Part shown: positions 56,986 through 64,000 of the stretch, piece after piece
Layout: the number at the start of each line of letters is the position of its first letter
How positions within the stretch are numbered: the first letter of the stretch is position 1
DNA from: Streptomyces sp. NBC_01408
Lineage (GTDB): Bacteria > Actinomycetota > Actinomycetes > Streptomycetales > Streptomycetaceae
Direction: 5' to 3'
Assembly (NCBI RefSeq): GCF_026340255.1
Contig: NZ_JAPEPJ010000002.1
Location: forward strand, 1,054,001-1,118,000
DNA: 64,000 nt
The notes under the pieces: model-generated
The model's input: the letters and a program-made list of their open reading frames with translations, nothing else
Databases searched by the model: none
What the model was told of the DNA's origin: nothing
Position numbers and translations under genes: made by a program

Positions 56986-59064
56986 ATGACAGAGCGCCAG
57001 AAGGACCGTCCGTGGCTCATGCGGACGTATGCCGGCCACTCCACGGCCGAGGCGTCCAACGAGCTGTACCGCCGCAACCTCGCCAAGGGCCAGACCGGCC
57101 TGTCGGTCGCGTTCGACCTTCCGACGCAGACCGGCTACGACCCCGACCACATCCTCGCCCGCGGCGAGGTGGGCCGGGTCGGGGTCCCGGTCTCCCATCT
57201 GGGCGACATGCGGCGGCTGTTCCAGGACATACCCCTGGAGCAGATGAACACCTCGATGACGATCAACGCCACCGCCATGTGGCTGCTGGCGCTCTACCAG
57301 GTGGCCGCCGAGGAGCAGGGCGCGGACATCACCCAGCTCCAGGGCACCACCCAGAACGACATCGTCAAGGAGTACCTCTCGCGCGGGACGCACGTCTTCC
57401 CGCCCGGGCCCTCGCTCCGCCTGACGACCGACATGATCGCGTACACGGTCAACCACATCCCGAAGTGGAACCCGATCAACATCTGCTCGTACCACCTCCA
57501 GGAGGCCGGGGCCACCCCGGTCCAGGAGATCTCGTACGCGATGTCGACCGCGATCGCCGTGCTCGACTCGGTGCGCGACTCGGGCCAGGTGCCCGAGGAG
57601 CGCTTCGGCGAGGTGGTCGCCCGTATCTCCTTCTTCGTGAACGCGGGCGTCCGCTTCATCGAGGAGATGTGCAAGATGCGCGCCTTCGGCCGCATCTGGG
57701 ACAAGGTCACCCGCGAGCGCTACGGCATCGAGAACGACAAGCAGCGCCGCTTCCGCTACGGCGTCCAGGTCAACTCGCTCGGCCTGACCGAGGCGCAGCC
57801 GGAGAACAACGTCCAGCGCATCGTCCTGGAGATGCTGGCGGTCACCCTCTCCAAGGACGCCCGCGCCCGCGCCGTGCAGCTGCCCGCCTGGAACGAGGCG
57901 CTGGGCCTGCCCCGGCCCTGGGACCAGCAGTGGTCGCTGCGCATCCAGCAGGTCCTCGCCCTGGAGAGCGACCTGCTGGAGTACGAGGACATCTTCGCCG
58001 GATCCCACGTCATCGAGGCCAAAGTCGACTCCCTGGTCGCCGACTGCCTGGCCGAGATCGACCGGATCCAGGAGATGGGCGGCGCCATGGCGGCCGTCGA
58101 GTCCGGGTACCTGAAGTCCGAGCTGGTCTCCTCGCACGCCGAACGGCGCGCGAGGATCGAGGCCGGCGAGGACAAGATCGTCGGTGTCAACTGCTTCCAG
58201 CAGACCGAGGAGAACCCGCTCACGTCCGACCTGGACGGCGCCATCATGACGGTCGACCCGGCAGTGGAGGCGCTCACCGTCGAGCGCATCGTCCGCTGGC
58301 GGGCCGAGCGTCAGGAGTCCTCGGACCGGCAGGGGAACGGCGACCCGTTCGTCTTCCCCACCACCCGGCAGGCCCTGGAGCGGCTCAAGGAGGCCGCGGC
58401 CGGCACCGAGAACCTGATGGAAGCCACCCTGGAGTGCGCCCGGGCGGGTGTCACCACCGGCGAGTGGTCGAGCGCGCTGCGCGAGGTGTTCGGCGAGTTC
58501 CGCGCGCCGACCGGGGTCTCCTCGGCCCCGGTGGCCGTCACCGCCGAGCCGGGCACCCCGATGCACGGGGTCCGCGCGAAGGTGTCCCGTACGGCCGACG
58601 AGCTCGGCTCGGGCCGACTGCGCCTGCTGGTCGGCAAGCCCGGCCTGGACGGGCACTCCAACGGCGCCGAGCAGATCGCCGTCCGGGCCCGCGACGCGGG
58701 CTTCGAGGTGGTCTACCAGGGCATCCGGCTGACACCCGAGGAGATCTCCTCGGCGGCACTGGCCGAGGACGTGCACTGCGTGGGACTGTCCATCCTGTCC
58801 GGATCCCACAGCGCACTCGTCCCGGATGTCCTCGAACGCCTGCGCGCGGCGGGGGCGGGTGACATTCCTGTCATCGTCGGAGGCATCATTCCGAACGCGG
58901 ATGCCGTGACACTCAAGGCGGCCGGAGTCGCCGCCGTCTTCACGCCGAAGGACTTCGGCATCACGGAGATCATCGGACGTATCGTCGACGAGATCCGCAA
59001 AGCCAACAAGCTCGACCCCCTTCACGACACCGAAAACCTTGCAAGCACGGAGGTCCCCGCATGA
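56986..59064 (+). CDS. meaA: Ethylmalonyl-CoA mutase (MeaA/Ecm)
   Basis: 692 residues. An adenosylcobalamin-dependent mutase converting (2R)-ethylmalonyl-CoA to methylsuccinyl-CoA. The N-terminal TIM barrel has GLSVAFDLPTQTGYDPDH and NTSMTINATAMWLLALYQ, typical of acyl-CoA mutase large subunits. The C-terminal cobalamin domain (from about 545) has GLDGHSNGAEQIAVRARDAG with the DxHxxG lower-ligand motif, and SILSGSHSALVPDV. Length and order match MeaA rather than two-subunit methylmalonyl-CoA mutase. ATG 56986 is 22 bp after ccr, so the genes are cotranscribed. Its stop overlaps the mcl start (ATGA). Confidence 0.96.
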   Translation: MTERQKDRPWLMRTYAGHSTAEASNELYRRNLAKGQTGLSVAFDLPTQTGYDPDHILARGEVGRVGVPVSHLGDMRRLFQDIPLEQMNTSMTINATAMWLLALYQVAAEEQGADITQLQGTTQNDIVKEYLSRGTHVFPPGPSLRLTTDMIAYTVNHIPKWNPINICSYHLQEAGATPVQEISYAMSTAIAVLDSVRDSGQVPEERFGEVVARISFFVNAGVRFIEEMCKMRAFGRIWDKVTRERYGIENDKQRRFRYGVQVNSLGLTEAQPENNVQRIVLEMLAVTLSKDARARAVQLPAWNEALGLPRPWDQQWSLRIQQVLALESDLLEYEDIFAGSHVIEAKVDSLVADCLAEIDRIQEMGGAMAAVESGYLKSELVSSHAERRARIEAGEDKIVGVNCFQQTEENPLTSDLDGAIMTVDPAVEALTVERIVRWRAERQESSDRQGNGDPFVFPTTRQALERLKEAAAGTENLMEATLECARAGVTTGEWSSALREVFGEFRAPTGVSSAPVAVTAEPGTPMHGVRAKVSRTADELGSGRLRLLVGKPGLDGHSNGAEQIAVRARDAGFEVVYQGIRLTPEEISSAALAEDVHCVGLSILSGSHSALVPDVLERLRAAGAGDIPVIVGGIIPNADAVTLKAAGVAAVFTPKDFGITEIIGRIVDEIRKANKLDPLHDTENLASTEVPA

Positions 59065-60035
59065 CCACGCCCGTCCACCCGGTGAACCGTCTCCGCCCGC
59101 GCCGCTCCTGCCTCGCGGTGCCCGGCTCGAACCCGCGGTTCCTGGAGAAGGCCCAGGGCCTGCCGGCCGACCAGGTCTTCCTGGACCTGGAGGACGCCTG
59201 CGCGCCCCTCGCCAAGGAAGGCGCCCGCCACACGATCGTGGACGCGCTGAACAACGGCGACTGGACGGGTAAGACCCGGGTCGTGCGCGTCAACGACTGG
59301 ACCACGCACTGGACGTACCGCGACGTCATCACGGTCGTGGAGGGTGCCGGCCAGAACCTCGACTGCATCATGCTGCCGAAGGTCCAGGACGCCCAGCAGA
59401 TCGTGGCCCTCGACCTCCTGCTGACGCAGATCGAGAAGACCATGGGCTTCGAGGTCGGCAAGATCGGCATCGAGGCGCAGATCGAGAACGCCAAGGGCCT
59501 GGTGAACGTCGACGAGATCGCCGCCGCCTCGCCGCGGCTGGAGACGATCATCTTCGGGCCGGCCGACTTCATGGCCTCCATCAACATGAAGACGCTGGTC
59601 GTGGGCATGCAGCCGCCCGGTTACGGCGCGGACGCCTACCACTACATCCTGATGCGGATCCTGATGGCGGCCCGTACGCACAACCTCCAGGCGATCGACG
59701 GCCCCTTCCTCCAGATCCGCGACGTGGACGCGTACCGCGAGGTGGCCGGCCGGGCGGCGGCCCTGGGCTTCGACGGCAAGTGGGTGCTGCACCCGGGCCA
59801 GGTCGACGCGGCCAACGAGGTCTTCTCCCCCTCGCAGGAGGACTACGACCACGCCGAGCTGATCCTCGACGCGTACGACTGGTGCACCTCCGAGGCCGGC
59901 GGCAAGAAGGGCTCGGCGATGCTCGGCGACGAGATGATCGACGAGGCCAGCCGCAAGATGGCCCTGGTCATCGCGGGCAAGGGGCGCGCCGGCGGTATGC
60001 AGCGCACCAGCAAGTTCGAGATCCCGGAGGCCTGA
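59061..60035 (+). CDS. mcl: Beta-methylmalyl-CoA/(S)-malyl-CoA lyase (CitE-like)
   Basis: 324 residues, ATG 59061 overlapping the meaA stop. The HpcH/HpaI-CitE fold has RSCLAVPGSNPRFLEKAQG, QVFLDLEDACAPLAKEGAR with the metal-binding acidic residues, MLPKVQDAQQIV, IGIEAQIENAKGLVNVDEI and IIFGPADFMASINM. It cleaves beta-methylmalyl-CoA to glyoxylate and propionyl-CoA. The glyoxylate condenses with acetyl-CoA to malyl-CoA. Position after meaA and before the MaoC gene is the usual EMC order in Streptomyces. Confidence 0.95.
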   Translation: MTTPVHPVNRLRPRRSCLAVPGSNPRFLEKAQGLPADQVFLDLEDACAPLAKEGARHTIVDALNNGDWTGKTRVVRVNDWTTHWTYRDVITVVEGAGQNLDCIMLPKVQDAQQIVALDLLLTQIEKTMGFEVGKIGIEAQIENAKGLVNVDEIAAASPRLETIIFGPADFMASINMKTLVVGMQPPGYGADAYHYILMRILMAARTHNLQAIDGPFLQIRDVDAYREVAGRAAALGFDGKWVLHPGQVDAANEVFSPSQEDYDHAELILDAYDWCTSEAGGKKGSAMLGDEMIDEASRKMALVIAGKGRAGGMQRTSKFEIPEA

Positions 60036-60040
60036 TCCCC

Positions 60041-60553
60041 ATGCAGTTCGGACGCACGTACGAAGAGTTCGAGGTCGGGGCGGTCTACAAGCACTGGCCC
60101 GGGAAGACGGTCACGGAGTACGACGACCACCTCTTCTGTCTGCTGACCATGAACCACCACCCGCTCCACATGGACAGCAACTACGCCGAGAACACCACCG
60201 ACTTCGGCAAGAACGTGGTCGTGGGCAACTACATCTACTCGCTGCTGCTGGGCATGTCGGTGCCGGACGTCTCCGGGAAGGCCATCGCCAACCTGGAGAT
60301 CGAGTCCCTGCGGCACGTGGCGCCGACCTTCCACGGCGACACCCTGTACGGCGAGACCACGGTCCTCGACAAGACCCCGTCGAAGTCGAAGAACGACCGC
60401 GGCATCGTCTACGTGGAGACCAAGGGCTACAAGCAGGACGGCACCCTCGTCTGCGTCTTCCGGCGCAAGGTGATGGTCCCGACCGAGACGTACATCAAGG
60501 AGCGCGGCGGCGAGCAGCCCGGCCGCCCCACGCTGAAGGAACAGGGGAAGTAG
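60041..60553 (+). CDS. mch: Mesaconyl-CoA hydratase (MaoC-like)
   Basis: 170 residues, ATG 60041, five bases after mcl. The hot-dog MaoC fold has RTYEEFEVGAVYKHWPGKTV, the catalytic region FCLLTMNHHPLHMDSNYAEN with the Asp/His pair (D..(5)..H type), and VVGNYIYSLLLGMSVPDVSG. It hydrates mesaconyl-CoA to beta-methylmalyl-CoA. It is much shorter than the double-hot-dog proteobacterial Mch, as is normal in actinobacteria. It works between the preceding lyase and the following dehydrogenase in the pathway. Confidence 0.93.
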   Translation: MQFGRTYEEFEVGAVYKHWPGKTVTEYDDHLFCLLTMNHHPLHMDSNYAENTTDFGKNVVVGNYIYSLLLGMSVPDVSGKAIANLEIESLRHVAPTFHGDTLYGETTVLDKTPSKSKNDRGIVYVETKGYKQDGTLVCVFRRKVMVPTETYIKERGGEQPGRPTLKEQGK

Positions 60554-60555
60554 CC

Positions 60556-61761
60556 ATGGCCCGACTCGCCCAGACCGCCGGGCTCACGGACGTCCAGCGG
60601 GAGATCCTCAAGACCGTCCGGGAGTTCGTCGACAAGGAGATCATCCCGGTCGCGACCGAGCTGGAGCACCGCGACGAGTACCCGCAGGACATCGTCGACG
60701 GCCTCAAGGAGCTCGGCCTGTTCGGCCTGATGATTCCCGAGGAGTACGGCGGCCTGGGTGAGTCGCTCCTCACCTACGCGCTGTGCGTCGAGGAGATAGC
60801 ACGCGGCTGGATGTCCGTCTCGGGCATCATCAACACCCACTTCATCGTGGCGTACATGCTCAAGCAGCACGGCACGCAGGAGCAGAAGGACCACTTCCTC
60901 CCGCGGATGGCGCTGGGCGAGGTGCGCGGCGCGTTCTCGATGTCCGAGCCGGCGCTGGGCTCGGACGTGTCGGCCATCAGCTCGAAGGCGGTGCGGGACG
61001 GTGACGAGTACGTCCTGAACGGCCAGAAGATGTGGCTGACGAACGGCGGCAGCTCGAACCTGGTGGCGGTCCTCGTACGAAGTGACGAAGGACACCCCGA
61101 GGGCACCGCGCCCCACAAGTCGATGACCACCTTCCTCGTCGAGAAGGAGCCGGGCTTCGGGGAGGTCCGTCCGGGCCTGACCATCCCCGGCAAGATCGAC
61201 AAGATGGGCTACAAGGGGGTCGACACGACCGAGCTCATCATGGACGGACTGCGCATTCCGGCCAATCGGGTCCTGGGCGGGGAGACCGGCCGAGGGTTTT
61301 ACCAAATGATGGACGGAGTCGAGGTCGGCCGCGTCAACGTGGCGGCGCGTGGCTGTGGCGTCGCTCAGCGTGCTTTCGAACTGGGTGTCTCGTACGCCCA
61401 GCAACGTCACACTTTCGGCAAGCCGATCGCCGAACACCAGGCCATCCAGTTCAAGCTGGCCGAGATGGCTACCAAGGTCGAAGCCGCTCATGCGATGATG
61501 GTGAATGCAGCACGCAAAAAGGACTCCGGGGAACGAAACGACCTCGAAGCAGGGATGGCGAAGTACCTCGCCTCCGAGTACTGCAAGGAAGTCGTCGAGG
61601 ACGCCTTCCGTATCCACGGCGGATACGGATTCTCGAAGGAGTACGAGATCGAGCGCCTCTACCGCGAGGCTCCGATGCTGTTGATCGGTGAAGGTACCGC
61701 CGAGATCCAGAAAATGATCATCGGGCGACGCCTGCTCGAGGAGTACCGCCTCCAGGGCTGA
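60556..61761 (+). CDS. mcd: (2S)-Methylsuccinyl-CoA dehydrogenase (acyl-CoA dehydrogenase family)
   Basis: 401 residues, ATG 60556 two bases after mch, with GGGGAAG upstream. The acyl-CoA dehydrogenase fold has the FAD-binding region AFSMSEPALGSDVSAISS and MWLTNGGSSNLVAVLV, and the catalytic Glu region YGFSKEYEIERLYREA. In this position it oxidises methylsuccinyl-CoA to mesaconyl-CoA. From about 61245 to 61700 the third-codon GC bias drops clearly (AAT, AAA, CAA, GCT, CGT codons), unlike the first half of the gene, suggesting a mosaic origin. A strong terminator follows directly. Confidence 0.93.
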   Translation: MARLAQTAGLTDVQREILKTVREFVDKEIIPVATELEHRDEYPQDIVDGLKELGLFGLMIPEEYGGLGESLLTYALCVEEIARGWMSVSGIINTHFIVAYMLKQHGTQEQKDHFLPRMALGEVRGAFSMSEPALGSDVSAISSKAVRDGDEYVLNGQKMWLTNGGSSNLVAVLVRSDEGHPEGTAPHKSMTTFLVEKEPGFGEVRPGLTIPGKIDKMGYKGVDTTELIMDGLRIPANRVLGGETGRGFYQMMDGVEVGRVNVAARGCGVAQRAFELGVSYAQQRHTFGKPIAEHQAIQFKLAEMATKVEAAHAMMVNAARKKDSGERNDLEAGMAKYLASEYCKEVVEDAFRIHGGYGFSKEYEIERLYREAPMLLIGEGTAEIQKMIIGRRLLEEYRLQG

Positions 61762-61766
61762 ACGTA

Positions 61767-61805
61767 CCTTTTGCGGCGAATCATCCATGGGTTCGTCGCA
61801 AAAGG
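61767..61805 (+). terminator. Terminator of the ccr operon
   Basis: A 14-bp stem (left 61767-61780, right 61792-61805) with one G-T pair and an 11-nt loop, six bases past the mcd stop codon. It marks the end of ccr-meaA-mcl-mch-mcd. Confidence 0.85.
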
Positions 61806-61860
61806 ATCACTGTCAGTCACTGGCCGACGGCCATCGACTCGGCTTCTGGCTTGCCCAGTT

Positions 61861-61872
61861 GTTGCGCGCAAC
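61861..61872. promoter_or_regulatory. Palindrome upstream of psd
   Basis: GTTGCGCGCAAC is a perfect 12-bp palindrome, 76 bp before the psd start, within the 142-bp gap that must contain the psd-pssA promoter. It is a possible regulator site. Confidence 0.35.
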
Positions 61873-61947
61873 CGATAGCATTCCAGTAAAGCCGCCGTCC
61901 CGTCCCCCCGTTTGCGGCGCGGCAATCACCCGCTACGAAGGTCATCC

Positions 61948-62604
61948 ATGCCCCACAGCCAAACCTCTGCACCTCGCGTCGGCTTCCTCAACGGACGTCT
62001 CGCACGCGGAGCATCGCCGTGGCTTCTGCCGACCGTCGCCACCGCGGCGCTCAGCCTCACCCGGGCGCGCAAGTCCGGGCGCTGGGCCGCGGCGGCCGTG
62101 CCCGCCACCGCGCTCGCGGCGGGCATGCTGTGGTTCTTCCGCGACCCCGAGCGTGAGATCGCTCAGGGCCGTGTCATCTCGCCCGCCGACGGTGTGGTGC
62201 AGAGCATCATGCCGTGGAAGGACGGGCGGACCCGGGTCGCGATCTTCATGAGCCCGCTGAACGTCCACGTCAACCGCGCGCCCCTCGCGGGCACGGTGAC
62301 GTCCGTGGAGCACATCCCCGGCGGGTTCGTCCCGGCGTTCAACAAGGAGAGCGAGAACAACGAGCGCGTTGTCTGGCACTTCGACACCGAGCTCGGTGAC
62401 ATCGAGATGGTGCAGATCGCCGGCGCCGTCGCACGCCGCATCGTCCCGTACCTGCCGGCCGGCACCAAGGTGGAGCAGGGCGAACGCATCGGTCTGATCC
62501 GCTTCGGCTCCCGCGTCGACATCTACCTCCCCGAGGGTGTCGAGGTCGCGGTCGAGGTCGGACAGGCCACCACCGCGGGGGTGACCCGAATTGACCGTGA
62601 CTGA
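61948..62604 (+). CDS. psd: Phosphatidylserine decarboxylase
   Basis: 218 residues, ATG 61948. A pyruvoyl enzyme forming phosphatidylethanolamine. The short form (archaeal/rhizobial type II) has FFRDPEREIAQGRVISPADG with the active-site His/Asp region, IFMSPLNVHVNRAPLAG, and RFGSRVDIYLPEGVEV near the C-terminus. The G-S-R motif is the self-cleavage site where Ser becomes the pyruvoyl group. An N-terminal hydrophobic helix (TALAAGMLWFF) anchors it in the membrane. It precedes pssA, which makes its substrate, with a 14-bp overlap. Confidence 0.95.
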   Translation: MPHSQTSAPRVGFLNGRLARGASPWLLPTVATAALSLTRARKSGRWAAAAVPATALAAGMLWFFRDPEREIAQGRVISPADGVVQSIMPWKDGRTRVAIFMSPLNVHVNRAPLAGTVTSVEHIPGGFVPAFNKESENNERVVWHFDTELGDIEMVQIAGAVARRIVPYLPAGTKVEQGERIGLIRFGSRVDIYLPEGVEVAVEVGQATTAGVTRIDRD

Positions 62605-63451
62605 CCCCGAGACTCCTGCCGCCGGCTGGGTGCCCGAGTCCGCCGAGGAGGAGTCCGCCGAAGACGACATGCCGCTCTCGCTGCGACTGTCGATAGCGGA
62701 CACCCTCACGCTCGGTAACGCGACCTGCGGATTCATGGCGGTGTACTTCACCACCACCGGAATCCTCATCCCGCACCTCACCGGCAGCGGCGAGTCGGGC
62801 ATGGCCCGGCACAGCGCGGCGACCGCGGTGATACTGATGCTGCTCGCGGCGGTCTTCGACCTCTTCGACGGCATCGTGGCCCGCAAGCTGCGCAGCTCGC
62901 CGATGGGTGCCGAGCTGGACAACCTGTCCGACCTGATCAGCTTCGGCCTGGCTCCCGCGTACTTCGTGCTCGTCTACGGCATGGTCGCCGACGACGCGCA
63001 CCAGAAGATGTCGGCGCTGGCCGCGATCGTGGTGCTGCTCGCCGTGGTGCTCAGACTCGCCAGATTCAGCTGCGTGACGATGAAGGACGGCATGTTCCAG
63101 GGCATGCCGAGCCCCTTCGGCGCGCTGACGGTCGTCTCGATCGTCCTGCTGGAGCTGCCGTTCATCCCGACGCTGCTGGCGATCATCGGGGTGGCCTGGC
63201 TGATGGTGAGCCGGGTCGAGTACCCCAAGCCGCGGGGTGTCCTCGCGGTGGCCATGCTCAGCTGGATCGTCGGGGCCATGGGTCTGCTGGCGGCCTGGGC
63301 CTTCGACGCCCCGGGCGGTCAGCTGCTCCTCCAGACGGGTTGTGCGCTGCAGATCGCGCTGGCGGCGACCATTCCGCTGTTCGCGACGACGCGCCGGGCG
63401 AACACCTTCCGGCACAACCGCCGCGAGGCCCGCGCCACGACGCTGCGCTAG
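62591..63451 (+). CDS. pssA: CDP-diacylglycerol-serine O-phosphatidyltransferase
   Basis: 286 residues, TTG start at 62591 overlapping psd (a GTG at 62597 is in frame). Eight or so hydrophobic segments. The CDP-alcohol phosphatidyltransferase motif DG-x2-AR-x8-G-x3-D-x3-D is complete in DLFDGIVARKLRSSPMGAEL followed by DNLSD. It joins CDP-diacylglycerol and serine to phosphatidylserine, which Psd then decarboxylates. The N-terminal 30 residues are acidic and low-complexity. The gene order psd-pssA is conserved in Streptomyces. Confidence 0.95.
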   Translation: MTVTDPETPAAGWVPESAEEESAEDDMPLSLRLSIADTLTLGNATCGFMAVYFTTTGILIPHLTGSGESGMARHSAATAVILMLLAAVFDLFDGIVARKLRSSPMGAELDNLSDLISFGLAPAYFVLVYGMVADDAHQKMSALAAIVVLLAVVLRLARFSCVTMKDGMFQGMPSPFGALTVVSIVLLELPFIPTLLAIIGVAWLMVSRVEYPKPRGVLAVAMLSWIVGAMGLLAAWAFDAPGGQLLLQTGCALQIALAATIPLFATTRRANTFRHNRREARATTLR

Positions 63452-63465
63452 CTGTAGCTGTACAG

Positions 63466-63506
63466 GGAAGGGCCCCCGGATGCCGATGGCGTCCGGGGGC
63501 CCTTCC
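63466..63506 (+). terminator. Terminator of psd-pssA
   Basis: A perfect 15-bp stem (left 63466-63480, right 63492-63506) with an 11-nt loop, 15 bp after the pssA stop, followed by GTCGTTTCC. It can also serve the converging gene at the window end. Confidence 0.88.
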
Positions 63507-63532
63507 GTCGTTTCCGGCTTACGGTCCGTTTC

Positions 63533-63577
63533 CCGGGGCTCCGCCCCGGACCCCGCTCCTCAAACGCCGGAGGGGCT
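63533..63577 (+). repeat. Dispersed repeat family A, copy at the end of the last gene
   Basis: GGGGCTCCGCCCCGG, then CTCAAACGCCGGAGGGG. The TAA stop of the converging substrate-binding protein gene (63579-63577) begins exactly at the end of this copy. The same family occurs at 6441, 11755 and 40361. Confidence 0.8.
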
Positions 63578-64000
63578 TAATCGGTCGGGGTGTACTTCTC
63601 CGCCGCCGGGGCGACTGTGGGGGGCTTGACCACCTTCAGGCCGCCCGGGGTCTGCTCGTCCGGCTTCATGATCACGCTCTGCCGGGTGGAGGGGGCCTTC
63701 GGGTCGGAGAAGTCGTGCGTGATCCCGAAGCCGCTGTCGTAGGACTTCAGACTCAGCAGTGCCTTGCCGACGCCCGCGCGGGTGAGGTCCTTGTCGGCGC
63801 AGGCCTTCTTCAGGGCCTCCCCGTAGACCGCGGCGGCCGAGTAGCCGGCCACCACGCCGTTGTCGAGGCCCGCGCCCGGGTACTCCGCCTTGTAGGCCGC
63901 GGCGAGGGCCGTCGGGCCGGGGGCGGCATCGCCGATCGGCAGGGTGGACGCGGCCACGTAGTAGTCCTTCTGCAGGGCCGCGCCCGCCGGGGTGGCGAGC
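63577..64000 (-). CDS. ABC transporter substrate-binding protein (LIV type), C-terminus only
   Basis: The last 140 residues are in the window and the N-terminus lies beyond 64000. The visible part, LQKDYYVAASTLPIGDAAPG, then AAYKAEYPGAGLDNGVVAGY, SAAAVYGEALKKACADKDLT and GFGITHDFSDPKAPSTRQSV, is the C-terminal lobe of a type I periplasmic-binding protein related to branched-chain amino acid receptors. It is a different protein from the one at 8568. Its stop codon abuts a repeat family A copy. The permease and ATPase genes are not in the window. Confidence 0.85.
   Translation of the reverse strand, partial: LATPAGAALQKDYYVAASTLPIGDAAPGPTALAAAYKAEYPGAGLDNGVVAGYSAAAVYGEALKKACADKDLTRAGVGKALLSLKSYDSGFGITHDFSDPKAPSTRQSVIMKPDEQTPGGLKVVKPPTVAPAAEKYTPTD

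Noticed and set aside
55588..59025. 1145-codon open frame on the minus strand opposite ccr and meaA
   Set aside because: The plus strand encodes unmistakable Ccr and MeaA proteins; the antisense frame has no domain and an Arg/Gly/Val/Asp-rich composition.
1..64000. CRISPR array, intact insertion sequence, prophage or rRNA operon
   Set aside because: No regularly spaced repeats, transposase or phage structural genes, or rRNA sequences were seen; the repeats found are hairpin elements at gene ends.

Overview
The window is chromosomal DNA of a Streptomyces or a very close relative. Base composition is strongly GC-rich, nearly all codons end in G or C, GTG and TTG starts are common, and neighbouring genes often overlap by ATGA or GTGA. 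Marker genes agree: the principal sigma factor HrdB with its Lys/Ala-rich N-terminus, a complete ethylmalonyl-CoA (EMC) pathway operon, and many actinomycete-type regulators, methyltransferases and secreted proteins.

Layout. 1-1.5 kb: start of a Kef-type antiporter, a lower-GC stretch with one orphan gene, and tRNA-Leu(GAG). 1.7-6.3 kb: a stand-alone KAS III (FabH-like), divergent fdhD, a thioredoxin-like ferredoxin, and a bile-acid-type symporter divergent from a LysR regulator. 6.6-13.5 kb: an acyl-CoA ligase followed by a branched-chain-type ABC transporter whose permeases and one ATPase are fused through a linker built from a dispersed intergenic repeat. 13.5-18.8 kb: aldo/keto reductase plus small beta-trefoil lectin, methyltransferase plus pterin dehydratase, a Tat-exported flavoprotein and an MmyB-type regulator. 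19.0-23.3 kb: a four-gene operon of a duplicated-HTH regulator, an HELWH protein, a flavin monooxygenase and a multi-TM protein. 23.5-30 kb: folD, a methyltransferase, hrdB, and a MoxR ATPase with a VWA/metallopeptidase-like partner.

30-52 kb is a mosaic of accessory housekeeping genes: an APC permease, a membrane phosphodiesterase, two metallo-beta-lactamase-fold hydrolases, DedA, a lysine-free 'aminotransferase', a DUF5107/TPR protein, an arginase-like protein, an operon of three peptidases (M55-M20-S9), SRPBCC, a secreted tripeptidyl aminopeptidase flanked by two truncated gene remnants, and a HEAT-repeat protein.

52.4-63.5 kb is a C2/C4 assimilation and lipid block: a duplicated 3-hydroxyacyl-CoA dehydrogenase, a TetR regulator, then ccr-meaA-mcl-mch-mcd, in which crotonyl-CoA is reductively carboxylated to ethylmalonyl-CoA and converted through methylsuccinyl-, mesaconyl- and beta-methylmalyl-CoA to glyoxylate and propionyl-CoA. 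Psd and PssA (phosphatidylethanolamine synthesis) follow. The window ends inside a substrate-binding protein.

At DNA level the most distinctive features are two dispersed repeat families placed at gene ends (one also inside a coding sequence), a perfect 56-bp palindrome at 48578-48633, and several clear hairpin terminators. No CRISPR array, intact insertion sequence, replication origin or large biosynthetic cluster was seen.
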